DNA of 64,000 nucleotides from HXMU1428-3 sp965215715 (GCA_965215715.1 OZ244129.1:2046001-2110000), one strand, 5' to 3'. Shown: positions 35,598 to 44,121, counted from the stretch's first letter. Numbers and translations: made by a program. The notes: generated by a model from the sequence alone, not told the origin.

Positions 35598-35617
35598 TGA
35601 TTATCAATTCATAATCA
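35598..35617. promoter_or_regulatory. Palindrome next to the phased array
   Basis: TGATTAT and its exact reverse complement ATAATCA around a 6-bp spacer, nine bases before the first array core. Looks like a dimer operator. Confidence 0.5.
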
Positions 35618-35625
35618 ATTTCTTT

Positions 35626-35780
35626 GTCACATTGTGTCACCTGTCGTCACACTGCGTCACATGATGTAACGGCGTGTAACATTTGGTAACGCGATGTAAC
35701 AGCAAGTAACACGTTGAAACATTTTGCAACGGCATGCAACGCGTGGCAACGCCGTGCAACAGATTGCAACGCGATGCAGC
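35626..35780 (+). repeat. 16-unit array of pentamer cores at exact 10-bp spacing
   Basis: Five conserved bases followed by five variable ones, repeated 16 times without one phase slip: four GTCAC, five GTAAC, one GAAAC, five GCAAC, one GCAGC. The cores change stepwise along the array while the spacers differ, so it is not a simple recent tandem duplication. The 10-bp period puts every core on the same DNA face. Not coding, because the period is not a multiple of three. Candidate roles: iterons, a partition centromere, or a filament-type operator. Confidence 0.92.
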
Positions 35781-35934
35781 ATTATTTCTGTGCATACGCT
35801 TTCCAAACGAAATGCCCCCAGATACCCCATTTCGCTATTTTGCCTCATAACCTATTGATATTACGCAATTCACATGCCGAGAAAACGAAACGAAATGGTT
35901 TTTTAGGATTTGTGCCTAGTAAAACCCCGCGCCC

Positions 35935-35975
35935 TCGGCGTACCCGTAAGGGGGACCCCACGGGAGTACCTTGTA
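35935..35975. repeat. GC-rich imperfect inverted repeat
   Basis: GTACCCGT pairs with ACGGGAGTAC around a G-run/C-run centre. It lies downstream of the acr3 stop and may terminate that leftward operon, but no T-run is clear. Confidence 0.4.
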
Positions 35976-35990
35976 TGTTGGTCGCTTATA

Positions 35991-37028
35991 TTAGGCAGGG
36001 AATTTATGTCTCGTTCTATTGGCAAATGCCACCAGCGAGAGCATCACGGGCACTTCCACAAGTACGCCAACCACCGTGGCTAAGGCTGCGCCGGAGTTTA
36101 GCCCGAACAGGCTGATCGCCACCGCTACGGCCAGCTCGAAGAAATTGGACGTGCCAATGAGCGCGGCTGGGGCAGCGGTGGTGAATGGCAAACGCCAGAG
36201 ATACGCCCAGCCATAGGCGATAAAGAAAATACCGTAGCCTTGAATCAACAGTGGCACGGCAATCAAGCCGATCACCAGCGGTTTGTCGATGATGGTTTGT
36301 GCCTGAAAGCCGAATAGTAGCACCACAGTGGCAAGTAGCCCCATGATGGAGAAAGGTTTTACTTTGGCAGTGAAACGTTCGATGCACTCGTGGTTGCCAC
36401 TTTTATCTAACCGCTTGCGGGTCACATAACCAGCCGCAAGTGGAATGACGACGTACAATATAACAGAAAGGAGTAACGTTTCCCACGGTACGACGATATC
36501 CGTCACGCCAAGCAGAAATGCGGCCAGCGGCGCGAAGGCAAAAATCATGATGATGTCATTGATCGACACCTGCACCAGCGTATAATTAGCATCGCCGCGT
36601 ACCAACTGGCTCCAGACGAATACCATCGCAGTACATGGAGCCACGCCGAGCAGGATCATTCCAGCTATATATTCCTTGGCGGTTTCTGGTGCCACCAGTC
36701 CGGAGAATACATGCTCGAAGAACAGCACACCGAGTGCAGCCATCGTGAAGGGTTTGATGAGCCAGTTAATCACCAGCGTAATGCACAGGCCTTTTGGCTT
36801 GCGCCCAACATCTTTAATGGAAGCAAAATCAACATTGACCATCATCGGGTAAATCATCACCCAGATGAACACGGCTACTACGAGATTGACCTTGGCATAT
36901 TCAAGGCCAGCAATAGTTTGGAATATGGAAGGTGCAGCAATACCCAGCCCAACACCGGCTGCAATGCAGAGTGCCACCCAAAGGGAAAGGTAACGTTCAA
37001 AGAAACCTAAAGGAGATTGTTCAGTCAT
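35991..37028 (-). CDS. acr3: ACR3-family arsenite efflux transporter
   Basis: A 345-residue protein with about ten transmembrane helices. ACR3 signatures are present: YPMMVNVDFASIKDVGRKPKGL, GVAPCTAMVFVWSQL (conserved Cys) and ALIGTSNFFELAVAVAISLFGLNSGAALATVVGVLVEVPVML. It exports arsenite across the inner membrane using the proton gradient. It overlaps arsC by four bases (ATGA), completing a compact arsR-arsC-acr3 operon. Often labelled arsB. Confidence 0.93.
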   Translation of the reverse strand: MTEQSPLGFFERYLSLWVALCIAAGVGLGIAAPSIFQTIAGLEYAKVNLVVAVFIWVMIYPMMVNVDFASIKDVGRKPKGLCITLVINWLIKPFTMAALGVLFFEHVFSGLVAPETAKEYIAGMILLGVAPCTAMVFVWSQLVRGDANYTLVQVSINDIIMIFAFAPLAAFLLGVTDIVVPWETLLLSVILYVVIPLAAGYVTRKRLDKSGNHECIERFTAKVKPFSIMGLLATVVLLFGFQAQTIIDKPLVIGLIAVPLLIQGYGIFFIAYGWAYLWRLPFTTAAPAALIGTSNFFELAVAVAISLFGLNSGAALATVVGVLVEVPVMLSLVAFANRTRHKFPA

Positions 37029-37435
37029 AGTAATTCTTTTTCGATTCGTTGTTTTAATAAGTTAAAGGCTTCATCGAATGCCGCGTTTATGTCTTCTTCC
37101 GTACCAGTCACTTTGGCGGGGTCTGGCGTGCTCCAATGCAGCTTTTTATGTTTACCAAGAAATGCAGGGCAGCTTTCAGCGGCGGCAGCATCGCAGACTG
37201 TGATTACCAGATCGAAATGCTGGCCGGTGAATTCATCCCATGACTTGCTGGTTGGATTAGTTACGCCAATACCATGCCTTTTCAGCGTTTCGATGGATTT
37301 AGGATGCACATAACCGGTGGGGTTGCTTCCGGCACTGACCGCTTCATAGCGTCCTGCACCGAGCGTGTTGATCAACGCTTCTGCTATAATGGAACGGCAG
37401 GAATTGCCAGTGCATAGAACAAGGACTCGTTTCAT
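37025..37435 (-). CDS. arsC: Arsenate reductase ArsC (low-molecular-weight phosphatase type)
   Basis: A 136-residue enzyme. The P-loop CTGNSCRS at the N-terminus and the later cysteine pair (VCDAAAAESCP) are those of thioredoxin- or glutaredoxin-coupled LMW-PTP-type arsenate reductases. It reduces arsenate to arsenite for Acr3 export. The ATG at 37435 overlaps the arsR stop (TGATG), so coupling favours it over the in-frame ATG nine bases upstream (37444). Confidence 0.92.
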   Translation of the reverse strand: MKRVLVLCTGNSCRSIIAEALINTLGAGRYEAVSAGSNPTGYVHPKSIETLKRHGIGVTNPTSKSWDEFTGQHFDLVITVCDAAAAESCPAFLGKHKKLHWSTPDPAKVTGTEEDINAAFDEAFNLLKQRIEKELL

Positions 37436-37767
37436 CAGCAGCACTCATTTTGTGTTGCTTTACAGGAAGATTGCTCACCTTCCTCATTGATACAGCAGTT
37501 TTCACGCAGATAGGCGATCAGCTCTTCGATGGATGTGACATTTGCTGCATAGATCATGGAGCGCCCGTCCTTACGGGCGGTGATTAACCCAGCCTGCGTG
37601 AGATGCGATAAATGAAAGGATAGCGTGTTGTGCGGAATGCTGAGGCGATCACTGATCGTTCCGGCAGCCGTACCACTACTTCCATATTCTATTAAAATTT
37701 TGAATACCTTTAATCGTGTTTCCTGAGAAAGCGCGGTGAAGGCGTTGATTGCATGTTGTATATCCAT
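37435..37767 (-). CDS. arsR: ArsR-family arsenic-responsive repressor
   Basis: A 110-residue winged HTH: ALSQETRLKVFKILIEYGSSG, then TISDRLSIPHNTLSFHLSHLTQAGLI and KDGRSMIYA. Cysteine pairs lie at the C-terminus (ENCC, SSC, NECC), a plausible arsenite site of the type that has arisen several times in this family. First gene of the arsenic operon and its likely repressor. Confidence 0.92.
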   Translation of the reverse strand: MDIQHAINAFTALSQETRLKVFKILIEYGSSGTAAGTISDRLSIPHNTLSFHLSHLTQAGLITARKDGRSMIYAANVTSIEELIAYLRENCCINEEGEQSSCKATQNECC

Positions 37768-37876
37768 TCGTCCATCATAATGGACATGTTTAATTCGTCA
37801 AGAGTTATGGACATATTTCTAGAATAGCCATAGTTATCCACAGTTTTAGCTCCCTCTATAATAATTTTAGTTTTGG

Positions 37877-38341
37877 TTATGGTTCTGGTTTTAGTTCTAG
37901 ATGCGGTAGCACCTCACTGATGTGTCTGCTAGAGCCCTCAATGCGCTTTTCCGCCCTAGCGAAAAGGTCGTCTTGCGCTGTAGCGACTTTTTGCAGCTTT
38001 TCCCAGATTTCCTTGGTTTTCTGACCTCCCTTGCTACCATTTTCTGTATTATCTTTCTTGTTTTTTATGACTTTATAATAGTCATCAATCAGTCTTTTTT
38101 GCGTGATATTACCCTCAAAAAAGAGTAGATAATCCTCCAGAAAAGGCTTCACCTTCTGCCATTTTTTAACCGTTATGCGCAACATGCGGGCGATTTCTTT
38201 GTCATCATTTTTGATGTAACCACCTTTTATCCACATGTTATCAAGCAACAAACGATACGCCCCTTGCTGCTCCAGATTAAGCAAAGCGGTATCGGCAATA
38301 TGCGCATCCGGAAACCATTGCTGCATGGGAACTTTACTCAT
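37877..38341 (-). CDS. DUF1376 (YdaU-like) phage-type protein
   Basis: A 154-residue protein beginning MSKVPMQQWFPDAHIADTALLNLEQQGAYRLLLDNMW, the DUF1376 signature. Family members lie in prophages and islands near replication genes. Basic helical C-terminus. Two bases follow the AlpA-like gene stop, so the two are cotranscribed. It may take part in element replication. Confidence 0.75.
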   Translation of the reverse strand: MSKVPMQQWFPDAHIADTALLNLEQQGAYRLLLDNMWIKGGYIKNDDKEIARMLRITVKKWQKVKPFLEDYLLFFEGNITQKRLIDDYYKVIKNKKDNTENGSKGGQKTKEIWEKLQKVATAQDDLFARAEKRIEGSSRHISEVLPHLELKPEP

Positions 38342-38343
38342 GA

Positions 38344-38568
38344 TTACAACTCGTCTGGCAGCTTGATGTTCTCCGTGCGTGCTTCGACAAATGCCAGCAG
38401 GTCGGAATAGCGGTATTTCACCAGCCGCCCCACTTTCACATAGGGCAAGGTGTAGCGCTTATTGCACGCCCACACCGCCAGCGTGTGCTCCTTCACACCT
38501 AAAAACTCCGCCGCCTGTTTGCGGGTGAGCAGACATTCCTTCAATAAATCTTCTTTGGTTAATTGCAT
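38344..38568 (-). CDS. AlpA-like/excisionase HTH protein
   Basis: A 74-residue protein with LTRKQAAEFLGVKEHTLAVWACNKRYTLPYVKVGRLVKYRYSDLLAFVEART, an excisionase/MerR-type HTH with wing. In islands with P4-type integrases such genes switch on excision. It lies between the 245-aa gene and DUF1376. It is the second such HTH in the island (the other is at 35260). Confidence 0.8.
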   Translation of the reverse strand: MQLTKEDLLKECLLTRKQAAEFLGVKEHTLAVWACNKRYTLPYVKVGRLVKYRYSDLLAFVEARTENIKLPDEL

Positions 38569-38691
38569 GATTTTCTCCGTTGTTGGTTGCTGATGCGCCC
38601 AACGTTACGGAGCTTTATGCAGTTGCGGTAGATGCGTGGCGGGCAGACTTATGAGCGTGCGCGGCAAACTATAGTGTGTGCTGGGCAGACG

Positions 38692-39429
38692 CTATACTGA
38701 AGATCGATTCATCACCCGCACCCAACGGTAAATCGTATCATAGGGGTTGGAAAGTGGTTCGTCACCTGTCATGGGGTTTTGCTCCAGCTCATCGGCAAGT
38801 TTAAGAGCAATCTGGCTCATGCTGAGGCTGGAACCTTTGGCACGGATTTCTGTGAAACGCTTTTCTGCATAGGCTTTTGTTTTTCCATAGAGTTTTTCAG
38901 CGCGGGCTTTGCCGCCGTTCTTTGCCTGACGGATGTGCTGGCTGGCATATAGCTGCACCATCGCAGTGCAGCTACTGGCAGCAACGGCATGTTCTACCGC
39001 CTGCTGTAATGTGAGCAGCTGCGCGGTGGGCAGCGCAGCGACACCTCCTGCCTGCAGAACTGGTAAGGCTTGGTTGAATAACACCAACGCGTTCAACAGA
39101 TAAAGCGATGGTGCTTGCTCGCAGAATGTTTTGTCTGGTTCATCAAAAGTATATTCTGACGCAGGCGGGTCGAGGAAAATGGCCAGATGATCCAGCCCAC
39201 CCACCGCCAGCAAATATTCATCTACCACATCAATATCGAAGCTGCTTTCATATAGCGCCAGCAATTGCCCCAGTATATTTTCAAAGGCGGCTGGCATGGG
39301 TTCGAGAATATCAAAGCATGCTGCAAAACTCTCAGCCCCACCCTGCCTATAATAAAACCAGCCGAGCAGAAAACCATCAAGTTGAGACAGCAACACCCGT
39401 TCGGCAGAAATGGCGGCGGCGTGCATCAT
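38692..39429 (-). CDS. Hypothetical protein cotranscribed with integrase, 245 aa
   Basis: An Ala/Leu-rich helical protein. The C-terminal ~70 residues (KNGGKARAEKLYGKTKAYAEKRFTEIRAKGSSLSMSQIALKLADEL ... YDTIYRWVR) resemble a DNA-binding HTH. Its start overlaps the integrase stop by four bases (ATGA), so they are coupled. It may influence integrase activity, but I do not recognise the family. Confidence 0.6.
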   Translation of the reverse strand: MMHAAAISAERVLLSQLDGFLLGWFYYRQGGAESFAACFDILEPMPAAFENILGQLLALYESSFDIDVVDEYLLAVGGLDHLAIFLDPPASEYTFDEPDKTFCEQAPSLYLLNALVLFNQALPVLQAGGVAALPTAQLLTLQQAVEHAVAASSCTAMVQLYASQHIRQAKNGGKARAEKLYGKTKAYAEKRFTEIRAKGSSLSMSQIALKLADELEQNPMTGDEPLSNPYDTIYRWVRVMNRSSV

Positions 39430-40613
39430 ACATGCTCCGCTTCTTTCTTTTTCGCGGCCATGAACAATGCTTCGGTGGCGCTTTGCACGGATTGGCGCAC
39501 TGGCTCCAGCGTCAGCCGTTCATAGACGGCAGTGGATTGCTGACTTTTATGACCAAGTGATTTGCCGATGATAGCCGTGCTGGTGCCTTGCAATGCCTGC
39601 CAACTGCCGAGCGTGCGGCGCAGGTCGTGGATGCGGAGGTTTTCAATTTCCGCCACTTCCAGCAGGCGATACCATGCTTTCTTCGGATCGGCTAGATGCC
39701 CATCCACCCCATCGCCAGGGAAGACGTATTGCGATTCTTGTTCCGTCAACTCCTGCACCTTCTTGCGCTTATGCAATATTTCCATCGCTTGTGGCGACAG
39801 CGGCACATTGTGTGGCTCGCCGTTCTTGGTATCGGGGATGCGCCAGATCTGATGCTCCATATTGATTTCCTTCCAGCGCATCGCCAGCACATTGCCTTTG
39901 CGCGCGCCGGTGAGCAGCGCCATCAGAATGAAATCACGCGCGGTGATGTTTTCCTCCTTAGCCAGCGCATCGAAAAAGCGGGCGACTTCTTCGGGCAGCA
40001 GGAAGCGGTCGCGTGACTGCTCGCGGAACTTCTTCACGCCAAGCGCGGGGTTGCGGCCATTCCACCCCCATTCAATGGCTTTGTTATAAATCGCCCGTAC
40101 GCGCTCAAGAATGCGGTTCGCCTGATAACGCCCGCTGGTTTCGCCCAGCTCGGTGTGCAGCTTGTGCACGTCCTCATTGGTGATACGCGAAATCTTACGA
40201 TTGAACCAATGCGACAAATGCTTATTCACCTCGCGCTCATCATATTTCCACGAGCGTTTGTACTTCTTGCTGTAGCGCTCCATATAGAGATCGAACAGTT
40301 TGCCGAAGGTCATCTCGTCACGGATGGCGCGTTTCTCGGCCTGCGGGTTTTTGCCCATGGCGATGCTGCCTTTGGTCTGCGCGGCGAGCTTGCGGGCGTT
40401 CTCTATGCTGAGGTCAGGATAGCGCCCCAGCGTGATACGCTCATCCGCACCATCAATGCGCTTGCGCACGAAAAAGGTCTTGCTGCCAGCCCGTGTCACA
40501 GACACGGAAAGCCCCGTTTCTTTGGTGTCATGATAATAGGCCCGCACCGATTTAGTGGGCGATGGCAATGCCTCAATGGTCTTTTTGGTGAAGTTGATTT
40601 GTTTCCCTGCCAT
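39426..40613 (-). CDS. int: Tyrosine integrase of the tRNA-fMet island
   Basis: A 395-residue integrase with an N-terminal DUF4102-type arm-binding domain (DTKETGLSVSVTRAGSKTFFVRKR, ITLGRYPDLSIENARKLA) and a C-terminal catalytic domain. Catalytic residues: Arg in TGARKGNVLAMRW, His-x2-Arg in RIHDLRRT, His in KSLGHKS, Tyr in STAVYERL. It should recombine attL and attR in the tRNA 3' end. Located 2.1 kb from the right att; transcribed away from it. Confidence 0.93.
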   Translation of the reverse strand: MAGKQINFTKKTIEALPSPTKSVRAYYHDTKETGLSVSVTRAGSKTFFVRKRIDGADERITLGRYPDLSIENARKLAAQTKGSIAMGKNPQAEKRAIRDEMTFGKLFDLYMERYSKKYKRSWKYDEREVNKHLSHWFNRKISRITNEDVHKLHTELGETSGRYQANRILERVRAIYNKAIEWGWNGRNPALGVKKFREQSRDRFLLPEEVARFFDALAKEENITARDFILMALLTGARKGNVLAMRWKEINMEHQIWRIPDTKNGEPHNVPLSPQAMEILHKRKKVQELTEQESQYVFPGDGVDGHLADPKKAWYRLLEVAEIENLRIHDLRRTLGSWQALQGTSTAIIGKSLGHKSQQSTAVYERLTLEPVRQSVQSATEALFMAAKKKEAEHV

Positions 40614-40926
40614 TTCTTTTGGTAAATACTCGTATAATTTGGTGCAACAACATACACATGAAGCAATAGAAAAAGGCTGAAGTAAACCCTTAAAATTGTT
40701 CGAACAATTAAGTAATTCAATTACTTAGGGTTATAAGTGATTCTTGGCCAAAGCCTATCAAGAAAATATGCTGAATAGCGCATAAGAAGCATTATCCTGC
40801 GTCATATATAGTATAATGCGCACAATAATGCCTCCTATAGTGATATTTCTTGATTTTTCCTATAAGATGCACTATTATGCCTCTTATAATCAATAACGTG
40901 CAGAAAATTGCATGTAAGGAGCGAAT
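40614..40926. promoter_or_regulatory. Divergent int/hipB promoter region with operator-like repeats
   Basis: Carries a palindrome at 40861-40888 (TATAAGA ... TCTTATA, 14-bp spacer) and several copies of an ATAATGC/GCATTAT motif between 40789 and 40883, some followed by CTC(C/T)TATA. Such clusters upstream of a HipB-like gene fit an autoregulatory operator. Confidence 0.5.
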
Positions 40927-41259
40927 ATGGCGCAGGCCAATTTACCTATCCCCGTATTAAAAGCACTCAGAAAGCTGGGGGCTGATATTAGTGATGCCAG
41001 ACGCAGGCGGCGCATCCCCACCAAGCTGCTCGCGGAAAGGGCGGATATTTCCCCCCGCACGCTCAGTAAAATTGAAAAAGGTGAAGGCGGCGTGGCGATG
41101 GCTTCTTACGCATCGGTGCTGTTTGCGCTCGGCATGCTTCAGCGCCTGCAGGATGTGGCAGATGCCGCCTATGATCAGACCGGACGTGAAATAGAGGAAG
41201 CGAACCTGCCGAAACGCGTGCGTTTGCCGCAGAAAAAAGATGAGGCAGATCATGAGTAG
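40927..41259 (+). CDS. HipB-like Xre-family antitoxin/regulator
   Basis: A 110-residue HTH protein. KLGADISDARRRRRIPTKLLAERADISPRTLSKIEKGEGGVAMASYASVLFALG is a Cro/C1-type HTH. The C-terminal tail is basic then acidic. It overlaps the HipA-like gene, the usual toxin-antitoxin layout. It likely binds and neutralises HipA and represses the pair. Confidence 0.82.
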   Translation: MAQANLPIPVLKALRKLGADISDARRRRRIPTKLLAERADISPRTLSKIEKGEGGVAMASYASVLFALGMLQRLQDVADAAYDQTGREIEEANLPKRVRLPQKKDEADHE

Positions 41260-42511
41260 CAGGCAGGTCTATGTTTCGATTGCGCTGGGGGACGAATGCC
41301 CATTGGTAGGCACGCTGTGGTGCCATAACCGAAAGGGACGAGAAAGTGCCACGTTTGAATATACTTCGTCCTGGCTTGCGCAGCCGGAACGCTTTGCGTT
41401 GGAGCCTGCGCTGAGATTATCTGAAGGTGCATTTCACACGCAGCCGGATCAGATCATCTTCGGTGCGGTTGGTGATTCCGCGCCTGACCGTTGGGGGCGT
41501 GTACTGATGCGCCGCAATGAAACGGCACGCGCCAAAGCTTCGAGCGAAACACCACGCACGTTAACCGAGATAGATTACCTGCTCGGCGTAAACGATGAAA
41601 CGCGGCAGGGAGCGCTGCGTTTTTCAGAAAAGCCGGAAGGGCCATACCTTTCCCCAAAGAATAAAAACAGCGTACCGCCGCTGGTGGATTTGCCGAAGCT
41701 GCTCTCTGCATCTGAGCGGTTTATCGATGATGATGAGACGGCGGAAGATTTGAAGCTGTTGCTCATACCCGGCTCATCACTTGGCGGCGCAAGGCCAAAA
41801 GCATCGGTGCGCGATCAGGATGGCGCATTGGCCATTGCCAAGTTTCCGCGCAAGGATGATGAGTATAAGGTGGTGGTCTGGGAGGCCATAGCTCTGACAT
41901 TAGCCTATAGGGCTGGGATTCAGGTGCCACAATTCAGGCTGGAAAAAATCGCGGATAAACCTGTATTGATCATTAATCGCTTTGATCGCGCAGGCGGAAA
42001 TCGTGTGCCGTTTCTGTCGGCCATGAGCATGTTGGGTGCAAAGGATAATGAACAGCATAGCTATCTGGAAATTGCCTATGCACTTGCTCAGCATGGGGCG
42101 CAGCCCAATCATGATATGGAGGAATTATGGCGCAGGATGGTGTTTACTATCCTCATTTCCAACACCGATGACCATCTACGCAATCACGGCTTCATTTATG
42201 AACGTCATAAAGGCTGGCGGCTTTCGCCAGTCTATGACGTGAACCCCACACCAACGGAAATAAAGCCGCGCATTCTCTCCACGGCCATTACCTTTGACGA
42301 CCCCACCGCCTCACTGGATGCAGCACTTTCTGTTGCGAAGGATTTTCGCATTGAAAACGTCAGAGCCGCAGAAATTGCAAGAGAGGTGGCAGATTCGGTC
42401 AGCGAATGGCGAGCGATTGCCAGCCAGTTTGGTATCAGTAAAAAAGAGATGGATCGCATGGCCTCTGCCTTTGAGCATAAGGATTTAGAGCAAGCTCAAA
42501 ACATCTTATGA
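41252..42511 (+). CDS. HipA-like serine/threonine kinase toxin
   Basis: A 419-residue HipA-family kinase. GSSLGGARPKA is the Gly-rich loop and Lys region; ISNTDDHLRNHGF is the catalytic loop, and SPVYDVNPTP carries the metal-binding Asp. HipA kinases phosphorylate aminoacyl-tRNA synthetases (GltX in E. coli) and cause dormancy; the target here is unknown. Start: GAGG at 41242-41245 supports ATG 41252 rather than the in-frame ATG at 41240. As the last cargo before attR it may also stabilise the island. Confidence 0.85.
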   Translation: MSSRQVYVSIALGDECPLVGTLWCHNRKGRESATFEYTSSWLAQPERFALEPALRLSEGAFHTQPDQIIFGAVGDSAPDRWGRVLMRRNETARAKASSETPRTLTEIDYLLGVNDETRQGALRFSEKPEGPYLSPKNKNSVPPLVDLPKLLSASERFIDDDETAEDLKLLLIPGSSLGGARPKASVRDQDGALAIAKFPRKDDEYKVVVWEAIALTLAYRAGIQVPQFRLEKIADKPVLIINRFDRAGGNRVPFLSAMSMLGAKDNEQHSYLEIAYALAQHGAQPNHDMEELWRRMVFTILISNTDDHLRNHGFIYERHKGWRLSPVYDVNPTPTEIKPRILSTAITFDDPTASLDAALSVAKDFRIENVRAAEIAREVADSVSEWRAIASQFGISKKEMDRMASAFEHKDLEQAQNIL

Positions 42512-42523
42512 TTTCCCAATTCC

Positions 42524-42567
42524 GGTGCCGCATTTGCCGAAATCTGGTGCCGCACTGGTGCCGCATT
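42524..42567 (+). promoter_or_regulatory. Integrase arm-type repeats, right end
   Basis: GGTGCCGCA at 42524, 42546 and 42557, all in one 11-bp register. The last two form a 22-bp block identical to the left-end pair (22118-22139). Confidence 0.7.
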
Positions 42568-42685
42568 AGGGGTGAAAAAGGGTGTATTTTGGGATAAGCG
42601 CATAAACGCAAGAAGCGGCACAACCCTTTGCTATATAAAGACTAATACACGCTTGTGAAGGGTGGTGAAAATACCCCAGATACGC

Positions 42686-42731
42686 CTCATAACCTGAAGG
42701 TCGTAGGTTCAAATCCTACCCCCGCAACCAA
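42686..42731. repeat. Right attachment site (attR), 46-bp direct repeat
   Basis: Exact copy of the tRNA-fMet 3' half at 22006-22051. It lacks the 5' half, so it is not a functional tRNA. Confidence 0.93.
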
Positions 42732-42861
42732 ATATTTCAATTACAAACAACTGGTTAAATTGTAGTCTGCTTCAGATTACATAATGCTATTGCCTCATAG
42801 GTCTAATGGGACTTCCTTTTTACTGAGATGTGGATCGTGCCTATTATTAAGCTGATGAAGA

Positions 42862-43110
42862 TCAGGCGCCGGCCGAAGGGGGTATCAAGCTTGTTTCAAA
42901 ACGTTGCAAACCTGTAAAGTCAGACAAAGCATCAAACAATACGCTTTCACTGACGATGCCTAAATGCGTTAAAACCTTATCAAACCGCTCATCAGAATTT
43001 TTTTGCGCGCTCACGGCTCTGTTTAGGGCCGCCTTATCCAAGACCTGGTTTTCATATAAATAATGACCAAAGGAACTTATAAATTGCTCATCATCTGAAT
43101 AAGGTTTCAT
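42862..43110 (-). CDS. Stand-alone MshEN-like (GspE N-terminal) domain, 82 aa
   Basis: FGHYLYENQVLDKAALNRAVSAQKNSDERFDKVLTHLGIVSESVLFDALSDFTGLQRF matches the N-terminal domain of GspE/PilB secretion ATPases, which can bind c-di-GMP in MshE. The protein stops right after it, with no ATPase. It may be a fragment of a larger gene or a small free-standing domain. Confidence 0.6.
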   Translation of the reverse strand: MKPYSDDEQFISSFGHYLYENQVLDKAALNRAVSAQKNSDERFDKVLTHLGIVSESVLFDALSDFTGLQRFETSLIPPSAGA

Positions 43111-43324
43111 AAGACTAAACGATACGACTTTGTAATATTGGATGAGTGAAATATAGACATGTATTTGGCAAACAACAAGGTAATATCTCGTATATTAGCG
43201 CTGGTTCAACATCATGGCTTTGTGGAGTGTTTTGGAGATATATTCAGGGCTATGAGCGGTATGCATAAAATTATGTTTTCTGCTGGGGGAGGAGGAAGGG
43301 GAGATTTAGTAAACTGTCACCGTA

Positions 43325-43559
43325 ATCCCTGATGGTTTGAACGTGACGCAAGCGGCTAAAATTTTAGGTGTGGGGCGGCTGGCTCTTTGACAAATTGTTA
43401 AATGAAAAAGCGGCGCTGTCTCCTGAGATGGCTTTGAGGATTGAGAAAGCGTTTGGGGTGAAAATGGATACGCTTCTTAAAATTCAGACCTGTTATGAGA
43501 CTTACCAGATGCGTCAGCGGGAAGATGAGATTCACGTTGACAAGTTTGTGGTAGCTTAG
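43325..43559 (+). pseudogene. higA: HigA-type antitoxin remnant, truncated and frameshifted
   Basis: GLNVTQAAKILGVGRLAL in one frame continues, after a shift near 43385, as DKLLNEKAALSPEMALRIEKAFGVKMDTLLKIQTCYETYQMRQREDEIHVDKF, the HigA family C-terminus. The N-terminal ~20 residues are missing and no HigB toxin is adjacent. Confidence 0.7.
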
Positions 43560-43568
43560 GGGTGGTTG

Positions 43569-43787
43569 CCACGCTGGGTGATGTGATGGGGGTGACCTGG
43601 AACAAACAAGTCGAGGGAGGCGAGCCATCTAGATAGGCTAACACAAGAATTCTTTAAAGGCTATTTCGGTTACTGTCATCGTAAATACATAATCCTCATC
43701 TTCAAAAAACGTTTGCTCTCGACGATTTCCACGCTGAGTTACGTGATGAGGAAAAGCTGGAATAACTATGCGAGGAAGACGAGCCAT
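43569..43787. repeat. Degenerate ~60-bp direct repeat pair
   Basis: 43569-43629 and 43729-43787 both run from CCACGCTG through a GTGATG and CTGGAA core to GAGCCAT. Copies of ACTGTCACC or ACTGTCATC stand near 43311, 43672 and 43821, suggesting repeated insertion of, or decay from, the same small element. Confidence 0.5.
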
Positions 43788-43850
43788 AGCTAGAAACTTA
43801 GATTTAATTTCCTATTTAGCAAACTGTCACCGGAATCAATCCTTGGAATT

Positions 43851-44120
43851 TTATTTATTTTCGTCTCCTTCGTCTCCTAAATAAAACAGTTCTAGCTGGT
43901 GTATGATAGGACACCCTTCGAAATACGGTTCCGATTCTAATTCACCAGCCCCCCAATCATCAGATAGCAGATGCACAGCATCACCTTTTTTTCTGAAATG
44001 AACAGAGGTTAAAGTTTCTTTTAAAAATTCCATCCCTTTTTTATCAAAAGATAAAAATACTCTATTAATTTCAGAATCATCATCAATTTGTATCTGAACA
44101 ACGATTTTCATATTTATCAC
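43851..44120 (-). CDS. Imm32-like immunity protein
   Basis: An 89-residue acidic protein. The VHLLSDDWGAGELESEP core and the IIHQLELFYLG end resemble the Imm32 family of polymorphic-toxin immunity proteins. It starts two bases after the Rhs fragment's stop region on the same strand (overlap/adjacent), the position expected for the cognate immunity gene. Confidence 0.7.
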   Translation of the reverse strand: MINMKIVVQIQIDDDSEINRVFLSFDKKGMEFLKETLTSVHFRKKGDAVHLLSDDWGAGELESEPYFEGCPIIHQLELFYLGDEGDENK

Positions 44121-44121
44121 T

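Larger units (their letters stand above)
35440..35990. other. 551-bp regulatory region between defence and arsenic operons
   Basis: Contains the presumed promoter of the defence operon, a palindrome (35598-35617), the 16-unit phased array (35626-35780) and a GC-rich inverted repeat near 35935-35975. No protein-coding gene is supported. Confidence 0.6.

Noticed and set aside
35626..35780. Array considered as CRISPR
   Set aside because: Repeats are five bases and spacers five bases, far below CRISPR dimensions, and no cas genes are present.
35657..35848. 63-codon minus-strand ORF across the phased array
   Set aside because: The 10-bp repeat dominates the sequence and is not a multiple of three, so the frame is a by-product. 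There is no ribosome-binding site or family resemblance.
42686..42731. Second functional tRNA
   Set aside because: Only the 3' half is present, and the preceding DNA does not supply acceptor or D arms.
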